A DNA stretch of 39,470 nucleotides from Ruminiclostridium sp. (GCA_017624025.1 JAGANY010000035.1:1-39470), one strand, 5' to 3'; counted from the stretch's first letter, positions 1 through 6,960 are shown. Made by a program: numbers and translations. Notes: generated from the letters alone by a model not told the origin.

Positions 1-23
1 CTGCCCTCTCGGACAGCTTAATT

Positions 24-52
24 ATTATATCACAATCTTTTCGGTTTGTCAA
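24..52 (-). promoter_or_regulatory. Sigma-A promoter, proximal of a tandem pair, firing leftward out of the window
   Basis: Read on the minus strand, a perfect -35 (TTGACA, 47-52) and a perfect -10 (TATAAT, 24-29) are separated by 17 nt. An A/T-tract region that could act as an UP element lies upstream (about 53-90). The transcript would start near position 17 and leave the window. Its gene is not visible. Two perfect tandem promoters suggest a stable-RNA (rRNA or tRNA) operon, which is inference. Confidence 0.82.
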
Positions 53-131
53 CCCCTTTTTTGAATTTTTTTCAAAAAAGTTTTTTGTGATTTCTTTTCC
101 GCTTTCCTCGCTCTCGCGGGTCAGCTTGTTT

Positions 132-160
132 ATTATATCATGCTTGTCCCCATTTGTCAA
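132..160 (-). promoter_or_regulatory. Sigma-A promoter, distal of the tandem pair, firing leftward
   Basis: On the minus strand TTGACA (155-160) and TATAAT (132-137) are separated by 17 nt, with a T/A-tract upstream (162-185). It lies 108 bp behind the proximal promoter and has the same layout, including an AAGCTG just after the -10. Such spacing is typical of P1/P2 pairs of rRNA operons in Firmicutes. Confidence 0.82.
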
Positions 161-247
161 GCGTTTTTTTCAATTTTTTTACTTTTGTATAAACTGTCTC
201 TATTCTTTTCGACAAAATTCCTGTTTTTGTTAATTTTTAATTAATGA

Positions 248-276
248 TTGACAATTACCTTTTTATATAGTATAAT
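248..276 (+). promoter_or_regulatory. Sigma-A promoter of the 325-1804 gene pair
   Basis: TTGACA (248-253), 17 nt, TATAAT (271-276). It predicts a start near 283 and a leader of about 40 nt with an AAAGGAG ribosome binding site at 306-312. It diverges from the leftward tandem promoters, so 1-324 is a two-way promoter region without a gene. Confidence 0.85.
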
Positions 277-324
277 AATAACACTGAATAAACATAAAGT
301 TATATAAAGGAGCAGGATATACTT

Positions 325-495
325 ATGAACAATAATTTACCTATTAAAGAAAAGAAAGAGTCTTCGTCTTATCTTTTTCCGATTCTTGGTGCATTAGCTC
401 TTATAATCGGCTGTGCATTATATATAGTATATAAGCTTGCCGAGCGAGACGCTGCTGAAAAATGGGCAGACTACGACGAGTGCGGTTGGTCTTAA
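325..495 (+). CDS. Small single-pass membrane protein (56 aa), unknown function
   Basis: The frame starts at ATG 325, 12 nt after an AAAGGAG ribosome binding site and downstream of a perfect sigma-A promoter, and ends at TAA 493-495. The 56-residue product has a charged N-terminus (IKEKKES), one hydrophobic segment (about residues 17-36) and a short acidic tail ending CGWS. The next gene starts 1 nt after its stop, so the two are very likely translationally coupled. I do not recognise a family. Promoter, binding site and coupling make it a real gene; a role with the downstream secreted protein is only inferred from position. Confidence 0.7.
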   Translation: MNNNLPIKEKKESSSYLFPILGALALIIGCALYIVYKLAERDAAEKWADYDECGWS

Positions 496-496
496 T

Positions 497-1804
497 ATGA
501 AAAGAAGAACGAAAACTCTGCTGACAACGCTGATTGCTCTGACTATTACCGCAATCTTCATTGTCGGCTTTCTTCTTGCATGGGATGTTTTTGATTTTAA
601 GGGCAAGCTCGACAAGCTCTTTAATACTAACTTTTATGCGACTGAAGAGCCTCTGTATATTTCTGATGTTAAAATAAATCTCGATTCCCCCCGCACTTCC
701 GCACTTCCAACTGCCGAACGTGAGCTTATCGAAAACTATTTTACCTGCTATTATGCAAGCCTCGGCGGTTTTTACCACGAAAATATGTCGAGATTCTATG
801 ATTTCCAGTGCATTGATGAATTTATCGATGACCTTGCTCTTGATTTCGAGATAATTGCCGCTAAGAATGCAGCAGCTGATTATTCCTTTAAGGAATGTGA
901 CCTTACGGTTTATCTCGTTACCCGCCGTACAACCAACGAGGGTACTGTTGAGCTGTCATTCAAGGTATCTGCAGATGTCCAGTATGGTTTTTCTGTTTAT
1001 AAAACCACTATTGCCGACGAAAACCACAGCTTTATCGTAAGCACCGGGGACGAATGTCTTATTAAATCCCATACAAGCGACCGTGTTTCGAGAAAATACG
1101 CCGAAACAGTTATAAACGATGTTATTGCCGAAGACGGTTATGTTTTAAGCGACCTTTCATATACATATTTCTATCCTTATTCAGAGCGGACGCTTAAACG
1201 GTTCAAGGATTCGAATATATCCTTTTCGGACAGCCTTAACGGTATGCTTACAGCAGAATACGAGCCGAAATTTACAGCCGAATATGAATATAACCGAAAG
1301 ACAGCCTGTGACTATGCAAGAGAATCCGAAGGTCATTCGGCAAAATTCGGTTCTTATGATGAAAACGACACTAATTTCTGTTCGCAATCCATATTTGCCG
1401 CCGGAATCCCTATGGACGCACAGGGAGATAAGCTTACACAATGGAAATGGTACAGCTACGATATAAACAATGCCCGAGAGCATTCAGGCTGTACATTAAG
1501 CTGGTATGACCGTGAGCGTTTCTGGACATACGCTGCCGAAAATACAGGCTTCGGTCTTGTTGCTGAAAAAAATGCCGGACTTCTTCCCGGAGATATTGTC
1601 CAGTTTACCTATTATAATAAGGAAGACGAAAAAACAGAAATCGCCCTGCAGTGTATGGTAACGGAAATAGTAAAGGATAAGAACGGAAACCCCGTAGATT
1701 ATCTTGTCTGTACCGATAAAATAAAGAATAAGCCCCTGTCTCTGCTCTGGAACGGAGATATACGGACTATTTCAATTATCGGGTATAATACGGCTAATAT
1801 ATAA
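497..1804 (+). CDS. Membrane-anchored or secreted Amidase_6-like protein with degenerate active site
   Basis: A 435-aa protein with an N-terminal signal anchor (about residues 7-29), an extracellular middle region and a C-terminal domain (about 265-430) resembling the putative amidase domain Amidase_6: a YNRKTACDYA helix, then DTNFCSQ, then LLPGDIVQF. In this family the cysteine nucleophile sits in a DCTNFxSQ motif. Here that position is Asp291, and a cysteine appears four residues later (Cys295). The usual histidine after the GDIV strand also seems absent (TEIALQCMV). The protein may therefore bind cell-wall peptides without cutting them. ATG 497 is preferred over an in-frame TTG at 437, which overlaps the upstream gene. 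Confidence is good for export and fold, moderate for loss of catalysis. Confidence 0.72.
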   Translation: MKRRTKTLLTTLIALTITAIFIVGFLLAWDVFDFKGKLDKLFNTNFYATEEPLYISDVKINLDSPRTSALPTAERELIENYFTCYYASLGGFYHENMSRFYDFQCIDEFIDDLALDFEIIAAKNAAADYSFKECDLTVYLVTRRTTNEGTVELSFKVSADVQYGFSVYKTTIADENHSFIVSTGDECLIKSHTSDRVSRKYAETVINDVIAEDGYVLSDLSYTYFYPYSERTLKRFKDSNISFSDSLNGMLTAEYEPKFTAEYEYNRKTACDYARESEGHSAKFGSYDENDTNFCSQSIFAAGIPMDAQGDKLTQWKWYSYDINNAREHSGCTLSWYDRERFWTYAAENTGFGLVAEKNAGLLPGDIVQFTYYNKEDEKTEIALQCMVTEIVKDKNGNPVDYLVCTDKIKNKPLSLLWNGDIRTISIIGYNTANI

Positions 1805-1808
1805 TTTT

Positions 1809-1834
1809 AAGGAGAGTGTGTTTGCACTCTCCTT
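1809..1834 (+). terminator. Terminator hairpin, left copy, lacking its T-run
   Basis: A 10-bp stem (AAGGAGAGTG / CACTCTCCTT) with loop TGTTTG lies just after the stop codon at 1804. It is followed not by a T-run but by the end of a family-2 repeat. An almost identical hairpin with a full T-run sits on the other side of that repeat (2039-2067). Confidence 0.75.
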
Positions 1835-2038
1835 AGTTTATCAAAAAGCCTTATTAATGAATGATTAATGATGAAGGATGAAGGATTAAGGTATCGCCTT
1901 AAGGCGATGATTTAAAATAAGCATTCTCTGTTTTAGCCTTTTTAATCCGTCCGTCTCAGACGGACACCACAATCATTCATTATTCATTTTTCATTATTCA
2001 TCGCTTTTAACATTGTTAAAAGGTTTATCAACAAGCTG
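1835..2038. mobile_element. MITE-like repeat, family 2, copy A
   Basis: A 204-bp non-coding element. Its ends are related inverted repeats (GTTTATCAAAAAG on the left, CTTTTTGATAAAC-like GGTTTATCAACAAGCTG on the right), matching the CAGCTTGTCGA ends of copies B and C. Inside are longer imperfect inverted arms of ATGATGAA/TTCATTATTCA type and two GC-rich mini-hairpins (CGCCTTAAGGCG and CCGTCTCAGACGG). It is flanked by a 25-bp near-perfect direct repeat of the terminator hairpin (1810-1834 and 2039-2063, one loop mismatch). No coding capacity is visible. It shares most of its sequence with copy B. Confidence 0.7.
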
Positions 2039-2067
2039 AGGAGAGTGTATTTGCACTCTCCTTTTTT
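2039..2067 (+). terminator. Rho-independent terminator, right copy with T-run
   Basis: A 9-bp stem (AGGAGAGTG / CACTCTCCT) with loop TATTTG is followed by six T. It is the intact twin of the hairpin at 1809-1834. Confidence 0.85.
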
Positions 2068-2107
2068 CCTCTTGCCCGTTAAAAATGTACCGCTTACCGT
2101 AAAACTC

Positions 2108-2136
2108 TTGCAAAACCGCTTTTTACCCGCTATAAT
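2108..2136 (+). promoter_or_regulatory. Sigma-A promoter of the LytTR operon, with a possible LytTR operator upstream
   Basis: TTGCAA (2108-2113), 17 nt, TATAAT (2131-2136), giving a very short leader before ATG 2160. Upstream, two half-site-like words (CCGTTAAA at 2076 and CCGTAAAA at 2097) repeat directly with 21-bp spacing, two helical turns, as LytTR dimers favour. The promoter call is firm. The operator is a guess. Confidence 0.7.
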
Positions 2137-2159
2137 AAAAATCACAGGAGGTACAGTAA

Positions 2160-2594
2160 ATGAATATCCGGATAATAGAAAGTATAAACGAACTTTTAGA
2201 AGTAATAATAAAATGCCCCAAAACCAACGAAACGGTTCTAAAGCTTAAAGAGCATATAGAAATGTTTGATGATAAGCTTCGGGCATCCGACGGAGAAAAG
2301 ATTTTTCTTATTGACCCCCTTGAAGCTCTTTACTTTGAGTCAGTCGATAACCGAACCTTTCTCTATACCGAAAATAACGTCCTCGAAGTAAGACACAGGC
2401 TCTATGAGCTTGAAGAAACTCTTTCCCGAAAGGATTTTATAAGGATTTCAAAATCACAGATTCTCAATATAAACAAAATAAAATCTTTAAAGCCGGAGCT
2501 TAACCGCTCTATTACCGCAACTATGATAAACGGCGAAATACTTTGTATCTCGAGACGGTACGCACAGGCTTTAAAAACACTGCTTAGAATTTAG
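2160..2594 (+). CDS. LytTR-family DNA-binding regulator
   Basis: A 144-aa cytoplasmic protein. The C-terminal two thirds (about 45-144) match a LytTR DNA-binding domain: a beta-rich stretch with DPLEALYFESVDNRTFLYT, then FIRISKSQILNINKI and a terminal SRRYAQALK. There is no receiver domain, so it is a stand-alone LytTR protein. It starts at ATG 2160, 8 nt after AGGAGG. The next gene is DUF3021; LytTR-DUF3021 pairs are common in Firmicutes, and the membrane partner is thought to modulate the regulator. Upstream direct repeats suggest autoregulation (inference). The target genes are unknown. Confidence 0.88.
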   Translation: MNIRIIESINELLEVIIKCPKTNETVLKLKEHIEMFDDKLRASDGEKIFLIDPLEALYFESVDNRTFLYTENNVLEVRHRLYELEETLSRKDFIRISKSQILNINKIKSLKPELNRSITATMINGEILCISRRYAQALKTLLRI

Positions 2595-2604
2595 GAGGAT
2601 ATTT

Positions 2605-3069
2605 ATGAATACAAAAAAAGAATTAAAAACCTTTTTTACCTGGCTAAGAAACGGAATCTGCTTTTCTGTGACCTGGTTTTTAATACTTCGGATTATTGCA
2701 TCCATTACTTTAGGACTTGAAACAGTATCGATAAATCGTCTTACGGATATGATTCTCTGGACTTCGGGAGGTGTACTTATTTTCTGCCTTATTTTTACCA
2801 ATCTTATTATAAAAAAACTCGGCTTTACCGCAAGGCTTACAATTTTTATGGTTTTAGTTACTGTTTATGAAATAGGATATTTTTATTACAGAGGTATTTT
2901 TAAAGGATCCGGCTGTGTTTACGAGTGGCTTTTATTCGCTCTCTTAGTTATTCCGATGTACCTTATCTGCCTTGCAATATACAGCATATACCGCAAGAAA
3001 AAGGGCGAGCTTTATACCTTTGCTCTGCAAAAATACCAGCAGGAAAGGAAAACTGTAAATGAAGCTTGA
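2605..3069 (+). CDS. DUF3021 family membrane protein
   Basis: A 154-aa protein with four predicted membrane helices (about residues 14-34, 46-68, 76-95 and 108-128) and a basic cytoplasmic C-terminal tail. Length and topology fit DUF3021, which is habitually paired with a LytTR regulator such as the gene 10 nt upstream. It starts at ATG 2605 after AGGAGG. Its end overlaps the next gene by 11 nt, so all three genes form an operon. It is probably the membrane sensor or antagonist of the LytTR protein (inference from family context). Confidence 0.82.
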   Translation: MNTKKELKTFFTWLRNGICFSVTWFLILRIIASITLGLETVSINRLTDMILWTSGGVLIFCLIFTNLIIKKLGFTARLTIFMVLVTVYEIGYFYYRGIFKGSGCVYEWLLFALLVIPMYLICLAIYSIYRKKKGELYTFALQKYQQERKTVNEA

Positions 3070-3598
3070 TGAATTACGTAATGACTGCATACTGAAACAG
3101 AAGCGGGGACTTCATTTTATTATTGCCTCGGTATTTATCTGGACGGCAATTTTAATTATTCATCTCTCAAAGCTCCCTTTAGAGACAAAGAATTTATTTA
3201 CATTCTGTTGCTCTGCTCCTTTAATGCCTCTGGCATTTCTTATTTCGAAGCTTATTGGTATAGATTTTCAGAATAAGACAAATCCCCTCACAAATCTCGG
3301 CATAATCTTTTCAGCAGGACAGATGCCCTATCTTCTTATAGCTATGTGGGCTTTTTCGGAAGTGCCCGAAAAAATGGTTATGATATATGGAATAATTTTC
3401 GGAGCACATCTTATGCCCTACGGCTGGTTCTACCGCTCGAAAACCTATTATGTGCTTTCGGTACTTATCCCTATAGCTGTTTTAATTACAGGAGTTATTT
3501 TTAATTCCTCGGCTGTAGCATTACTGATGATTTTCGTCGAAATAGTATTCTGTATATGCCTTATAATTGAAAACAGGATTAAACAACGTTTAAGGTAG
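3059..3598 (+). CDS. Multi-pass membrane protein, third gene of the LytTR operon
   Basis: A 179-aa protein with a short N-terminal cytoplasmic stretch and five or six hydrophobic segments (about 19-38, 47-66, 81-101, 105-122, 129-150 and 153-172). I do not recognise the family with certainty. Its start lies inside the end of the DUF3021 gene, with an AAAGGAAA binding site, so it is translationally coupled. Being the last gene, it may be the regulated output or a further signalling partner. Its stop codon lies inside the left arm of a family-1 repeat. Confidence 0.7.
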   Translation: MKLDELRNDCILKQKRGLHFIIASVFIWTAILIIHLSKLPLETKNLFTFCCSAPLMPLAFLISKLIGIDFQNKTNPLTNLGIIFSAGQMPYLLIAMWAFSEVPEKMVMIYGIIFGAHLMPYGWFYRSKTYYVLSVLIPIAVLITGVIFNSSAVALLMIFVEIVFCICLIIENRIKQRLR

Positions 3599-3829
3599 TG
3601 CTCCGATAGAAACGCTTATGGGTATTATCGAAGGAAACCCTTTTGAAAAAGGGTTTCCCCTCGAGCTCCCTTCCGAAAACTTTCAGTTTAAATTCAAGAC
3701 CCACAGGATTATCCTGTGGGTCTTGAATTTATATTAAAAGTCTTTGGAAGAGGGTTCGGGAGAAAGCCTTTCTTCAGAAAGGTTTCTTCCGATAGATACA
3801 TATAGCGTTTCTATAGGAGCACTACCTTA
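3591..3829. repeat. Cruciform-forming intergenic repeat, family 1, copy 1
   Basis: A 239-bp, nearly self-complementary sequence. The outer arms start TAAGGTAGTGCTCC on both strands. Inside are two side hairpins (CCCTTTTGAAAAAGGG and CCTTTCTTCAGAAAGG), a middle stem (CTTCCGAAAACTTT against AAAGTCTTTGGAAG) and an apical hairpin at 3691-3729 (CCCACAGGAT / ATCCTGTGGG). It fills the space between two convergent genes and overlaps the last codons of both. Related copies lie at 11612-11866, 28664-28907 and 39298-39470. Confidence 0.9.
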
Positions 3830-5743
3830 TTCGCTTATTTCTTCAAGTCTCTCGCTTGCTTCTGCCCATTCGTCTGTCTGAGCGTCAAGTTCTTCCTGCA
3901 GCTGTCCTAATTTTTCGGATAATTCAGCGATTCTTTCATAATCTGCCGACGCTTCGGGACTTGCCATTTCTTCGTTTATCTTAGCGATTTCATCTTCCAG
4001 CTCGGAAATTCTCTGCTCCGCACGGTTTATACGTGTGTTAAGCTTTCTTATTTCGCTCTGAAGTTCCTTGCGCTTAAGATAATCCGTCTTGTTTGCGCTG
4101 TCCGTTACTGCTTCTTTTTTTACAGCCGTAAGCTTCTGCTCCTCTGCTGATGTTATCGTCTCCTCAATAACATCCGTTACCTCTTCTGTGCCGTGAGGAG
4201 TGAGCTTATATACTCTTGTGGCTGTCTGTTTTATAAGATAACGGTCGTGGGAGATTATAAGTGCGGTGCCGTCGAAGCTTTCGATTGCCGATTCGAGAGC
4301 CTCTCTCGAGGTTATGTCAAGATGGTTTGTCGGTTCGTCCAGGAGTAAAAGGTTGCATCCGCTAAGCATAAGCTTAAGTATTGCAACTCTCGCCTTTTCG
4401 CCTCCGCTTAAGCTTCCTATCTTCTTAAAAACATCCTCTCCGCTGAATAAAAAGCTTCCGAGTGCGGTTCTTACTCCCGTCTGGTCCATTTTCGGGTACG
4501 CATCCCATATTTCGTCCATAACCGTCTTTTTATCGGAGAGGCCCGACATAAGCTGGTCATAATATCCGACCTTTACCCCGGGACCATAGGTAACGGAACC
4601 GCTGTCGCCTGCATATTCCTTTATGAGCATTTTTAAAAGCGTAGTCTTACCCGACCCGTTTGCACCCATAATAAATACACGTTCCTTTTTTCTTACCTCG
4701 AGATTTATATTCTCGAAAAGCCTTTCTCCGTTAAAGGAGATTGAAAGATTTTTTGCGGAAAGTATTTCCTCGGTAATCGGTTCGTTGCAGTGGAATTTAA
4801 AACGAAGCTTTTTAGGTAAGGTCTGTGGCTTTATAAGGTCTTCCTCTAAACGCTCTATCTGCTTTTCCTTGCTGGCTATTGTTATATAGTTATGAGCCTG
4901 GTTAAAACGCTTCTGCTGTTCGATTATTCCTTTTATGCGGTTGATTTCCTCGAGCTGATGCTCGTAATGCTTCCAGGCGATTTCGAGGTCTTCTTCCTTT
5001 TTCTTTCTGTAAACGCTGTAACCGCCCTTATATGCTGTAAGACGTTTGTTTTCAAGCTCAAAGGTTCTTGTTGTTACCTTATCGAGAAAATATCTGTCGT
5101 GGGAAATTATGATGTATGCACCTTTATATTCAAGCAGGAATTTTTCCAGCCAGCTTAGGGCTGTTAAATCGAGATGGTTTGTAGGCTCGTCAAGTAAAAG
5201 AAGATTTGCTCCCGATAAAAGAAGCTTTGCAAGCTGAACCTTTGCCTTCTCTCCTCCGCTTAAAACAGAAACGGGCTTTTCCTGTTCCTCCTGTGTAAAG
5301 CCTAAACCGAGCAAGCTGGACATAGCACGGGCACGGAATGTAAGTCCGCCCTCTGCCTCGAACCTTTCCTGTAATCTCATCTGTTTTTCAAGGCGTTCAT
5401 CGTCGGTCTTACCGCTGTCGATTTCGTTATGAAGCTGTTCGATTTCTGCTTCAAGCTTTATAAGCGGTTCAAAAACTGAAAGTACCTCGTCATACATACT
5501 TACGGAGCTGTCACGGACAACGTGCTGTTCCATATATCCGAGAACAGTATCCTGTGACTTTACAAATTCGCCCCCGTCGGTAAGCATTTCGCCCTTCATA
5601 AGCTTAAAAAGTGTGGTTTTTCCACAGCCGTTTACGCCTACAAGACCTATCTTATCGACCTTATCTACTTCAAAAGTAATATTCTTAAAAAGGAGTTCGG
5701 CTCCGAAATAAAGCTCAACGTCCTTTGCGTTATATATAATCAT
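3827..5743 (-). CDS. ABC-F family ATPase (YdiF/Uup type)
   Basis: A 638-aa soluble protein with two ABC ATPase domains and no membrane segments. Domain 1 has Walker A GVNGCGKTT, signature LSGGEKAKVQLAKLL and LLLDEPTNHLD. Domain 2 has GANGSGKTT, LSGGEKARVAILKLM and LLLDEPTNHLD. A charged linker separates them, and a C-terminal coiled coil (about 560-638, heptads rich in E, L and K) matches the ABC-F C-terminal extension. Family members act on the ribosome in translation or antibiotic protection. The long coiled coil and absence of a specialised linker point to a housekeeping YdiF/Uup type rather than a resistance factor (inference). It starts at ATG 5743 downstream of its own perfect promoter. 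Confidence 0.92.
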   Translation of the reverse strand: MIIYNAKDVELYFGAELLFKNITFEVDKVDKIGLVGVNGCGKTTLFKLMKGEMLTDGGEFVKSQDTVLGYMEQHVVRDSSVSMYDEVLSVFEPLIKLEAEIEQLHNEIDSGKTDDERLEKQMRLQERFEAEGGLTFRARAMSSLLGLGFTQEEQEKPVSVLSGGEKAKVQLAKLLLSGANLLLLDEPTNHLDLTALSWLEKFLLEYKGAYIIISHDRYFLDKVTTRTFELENKRLTAYKGGYSVYRKKKEEDLEIAWKHYEHQLEEINRIKGIIEQQKRFNQAHNYITIASKEKQIERLEEDLIKPQTLPKKLRFKFHCNEPITEEILSAKNLSISFNGERLFENINLEVRKKERVFIMGANGSGKTTLLKMLIKEYAGDSGSVTYGPGVKVGYYDQLMSGLSDKKTVMDEIWDAYPKMDQTGVRTALGSFLFSGEDVFKKIGSLSGGEKARVAILKLMLSGCNLLLLDEPTNHLDITSREALESAIESFDGTALIISHDRYLIKQTATRVYKLTPHGTEEVTDVIEETITSAEEQKLTAVKKEAVTDSANKTDYLKRKELQSEIRKLNTRINRAEQRISELEDEIAKINEEMASPEASADYERIAELSEKLGQLQEELDAQTDEWAEASERLEEISE

Positions 5744-5778
5744 AAGTTTTACCTTTCTGTTAAGGGTTATCGCCTTTA

Positions 5779-5807
5779 ATTATACTATCCGCATTTTCTT
5801 TTGTCAA
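5779..5807 (-). promoter_or_regulatory. Sigma-A promoter of the ABC-F gene
   Basis: On the minus strand TTGACA (5802-5807), 17 nt, TATAAT (5779-5784), about 30 bp upstream of the ATG. Confidence 0.85.
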
Positions 5808-5817
5808 GAACATAAAA

Positions 5818-5839
5818 AAGGAGACATTTCTGTCTCCTT
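5818..5839 (-). terminator. Rho-independent terminator after the 55-aa gene
   Basis: A 9-bp stem AAGGAGACA / TGTCTCCTT. On the minus strand it is followed by six T, so it ends transcripts coming from the 5975-6726 pair, just before the ABC-F promoter. Confidence 0.8.
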
Positions 5840-5860
5840 ACAGCTTCTCTGAAAAACGTC

Positions 5861-5940
5861 GAGCGAAGCGAGCAAAATAAAGTTTTCGGTCAACCCTTTT
5901 ATAAAAGGGTTGACGGGGGCAAGGGGCGGAAGCACCAAAA
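5861..5940 (+). repeat. Short structured repeat, family 3, copy 1
   Basis: An 80-bp unit carrying GCGAAGC, then TTTTCGGTCAA, a 22-bp hairpin (5891-5912, CAACCC-TTTTATAAAA-GGGTTG) and a second small hairpin (GGGGCGGAAGCACC). A second copy lies at 30441-30517, with compensating changes in the hairpin. Confidence 0.65.
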
Positions 5941-5974
5941 CCCGTGAATGCTTCGCACATCATAAAAGCAGAGC

Positions 5975-6142
5975 TTATTGACCTGTCATTACTTCAATTT
6001 CCCTTTCTTCATAGGTCTTGCTTCCTGTAATTGCTCCGTAGGCTTCCTTTATACCGTTTCTTACTGCCCATTTAATAATAAAATATAATGCAATAAGTAC
6101 AATGATGCCTGTACCTGCACTTATTCCTAATTCTTCCCACAT
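5975..6142 (-). CDS. Small single-pass membrane protein (55 aa), partner of the XRE regulator
   Basis: ATG at 6140-6142, stop TAA at 5975-5977. The product begins MWEELGISAGTG, has one hydrophobic segment (about residues 7-24) and ends in a charged cytoplasmic-type tail (RNGIKEAYGAITG, then EEREIEVMTGQ). A GGAGG ribosome binding site lies inside the last codons of the upstream regulator gene, whose stop is 2 nt away, so the two are co-translated. I recognise the pairing (membrane XRE regulator plus ~55-aa membrane protein) as common in Firmicutes but know no function. Confidence 0.75.
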   Translation of the reverse strand: MWEELGISAGTGIIVLIALYFIIKWAVRNGIKEAYGAITGSKTYEEREIEVMTGQ

Positions 6143-6144
6143 AT

Positions 6145-6726
6145 TTATATGCCTCCAAAAATTAAACCCATAATGAATAATACTATTAATGCTGTTCCTG
6201 CCCCGAATAATAGCTTAAGGACAGTCTGGTAGGGTCTTTTCCCTATTTCACGCTGTTTCGATATCTCGTCCAGCTTTTTTCCCTCTGTAAAAGCAACAAT
6301 TTCCTTGTATGTGCTTATATCGTTTTCCTTCTGAAGCTTATGGATCTTTACCGCAAATACCATTGTTATTCCGAATAAAACGACCCATATTGCTATTCCG
6401 ATAATCTGGAGAAACTTTACGAGAGGGATAAAGGATATAAGACACGCAATAAATAAAAATGCAAAAATACTGCCGAGATGGTTGTGTCTTTCAATTTCCG
6501 CCTTATCGATTTCCTTTTTCATAATATCAATATCTCCTTTTATTAATTGGTCAAGAGATATTTCAAATAATGAACTTAAAAGTAAAAGACTGTGAATATC
6601 GGGATAGCTTTTTTCATTTTCCCAGTTGGATACGGTCTGTCTCGTTACATAGACTTTTTCCGCAAGCTCTTCCTGTGAAAGCTTAAACTCTCCTCTGTAT
6701 TTTTTAATCTGGCTTCCGAGTTCCAT
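6145..6726 (-). CDS. Membrane-anchored XRE-family regulator
   Basis: A 193-aa protein with an N-terminal HTH of Cro/C1 type (about 5-60: QIKKYRGEFKLSQEELAEKV, VTRQTVSNWENEKSYPD) followed by three hydrophobic segments (about 84-102, 106-127 and 168-190) around a charged loop. The architecture implies a transcription factor tethered to the membrane. It starts at ATG 6726 after AAAGGAG, and its stop is 2 nt before the 55-aa partner. Several palindromes upstream (6806-6849 and 6896-6920) could be its own operators. The signal and targets are unknown. Confidence 0.85.
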   Translation of the reverse strand: MELGSQIKKYRGEFKLSQEELAEKVYVTRQTVSNWENEKSYPDIHSLLLLSSLFEISLDQLIKGDIDIMKKEIDKAEIERHNHLGSIFAFLFIACLISFIPLVKFLQIIGIAIWVVLFGITMVFAVKIHKLQKENDISTYKEIVAFTEGKKLDEISKQREIGKRPYQTVLKLLFGAGTALIVLFIMGLIFGGI

Positions 6727-6774
6727 ATTTTTTCTCCTTTCCGAATTTGTTATCTCTTGCCGTAGCCTTAGGAT

Positions 6775-6802
6775 AACATATCGGACTCCTTTCGTCTATC
6801 AA
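6775..6802 (-). promoter_or_regulatory. Probable promoter of the XRE/55-aa pair
   Basis: On the minus strand TTGATA (6797-6802), 16 nt, TATGTT (6775-6780). This is weaker than the other promoters here. Just upstream is an inverted repeat GCTTTTACA (6806-6814) / TGTAAAAGC (6841-6849) with a small GGCTG/CAGCC hairpin between. A second -10-like TATAAT (6887-6892) lies beside a perfect palindrome AGCATTAC / GTAATGCT (6896-6920). These are candidate operators. Confidence 0.45.
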
Positions 6803-6960
6803 AATGCTTTTACATTGGCTGAAAACAGCCCGAAAATCTGTGTAAAAGCTCTTTTACATCCCTTTGTTATGCGATTTTCTTTAATTATTATATAAAGCAT
6901 TACTCTTATATTGTAATGCTACTTTTATAGTCTTTTTCAAAAATATCATTTCTATAAATT

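Noticed and set aside
437-497. TTG start that would lengthen the amidase-like protein by 20 residues
   Set aside because: It overlaps the 56-aa gene and puts a non-signal extension before a good signal anchor. ATG 497 follows the upstream stop directly.
3591-3829. Could the hairpin repeats be a CRISPR array or rRNA fragment
   Set aside because: They are single, dispersed, near-palindromic units at gene ends without spacers or arrayed repeats, and do not resemble rRNA or tRNA.
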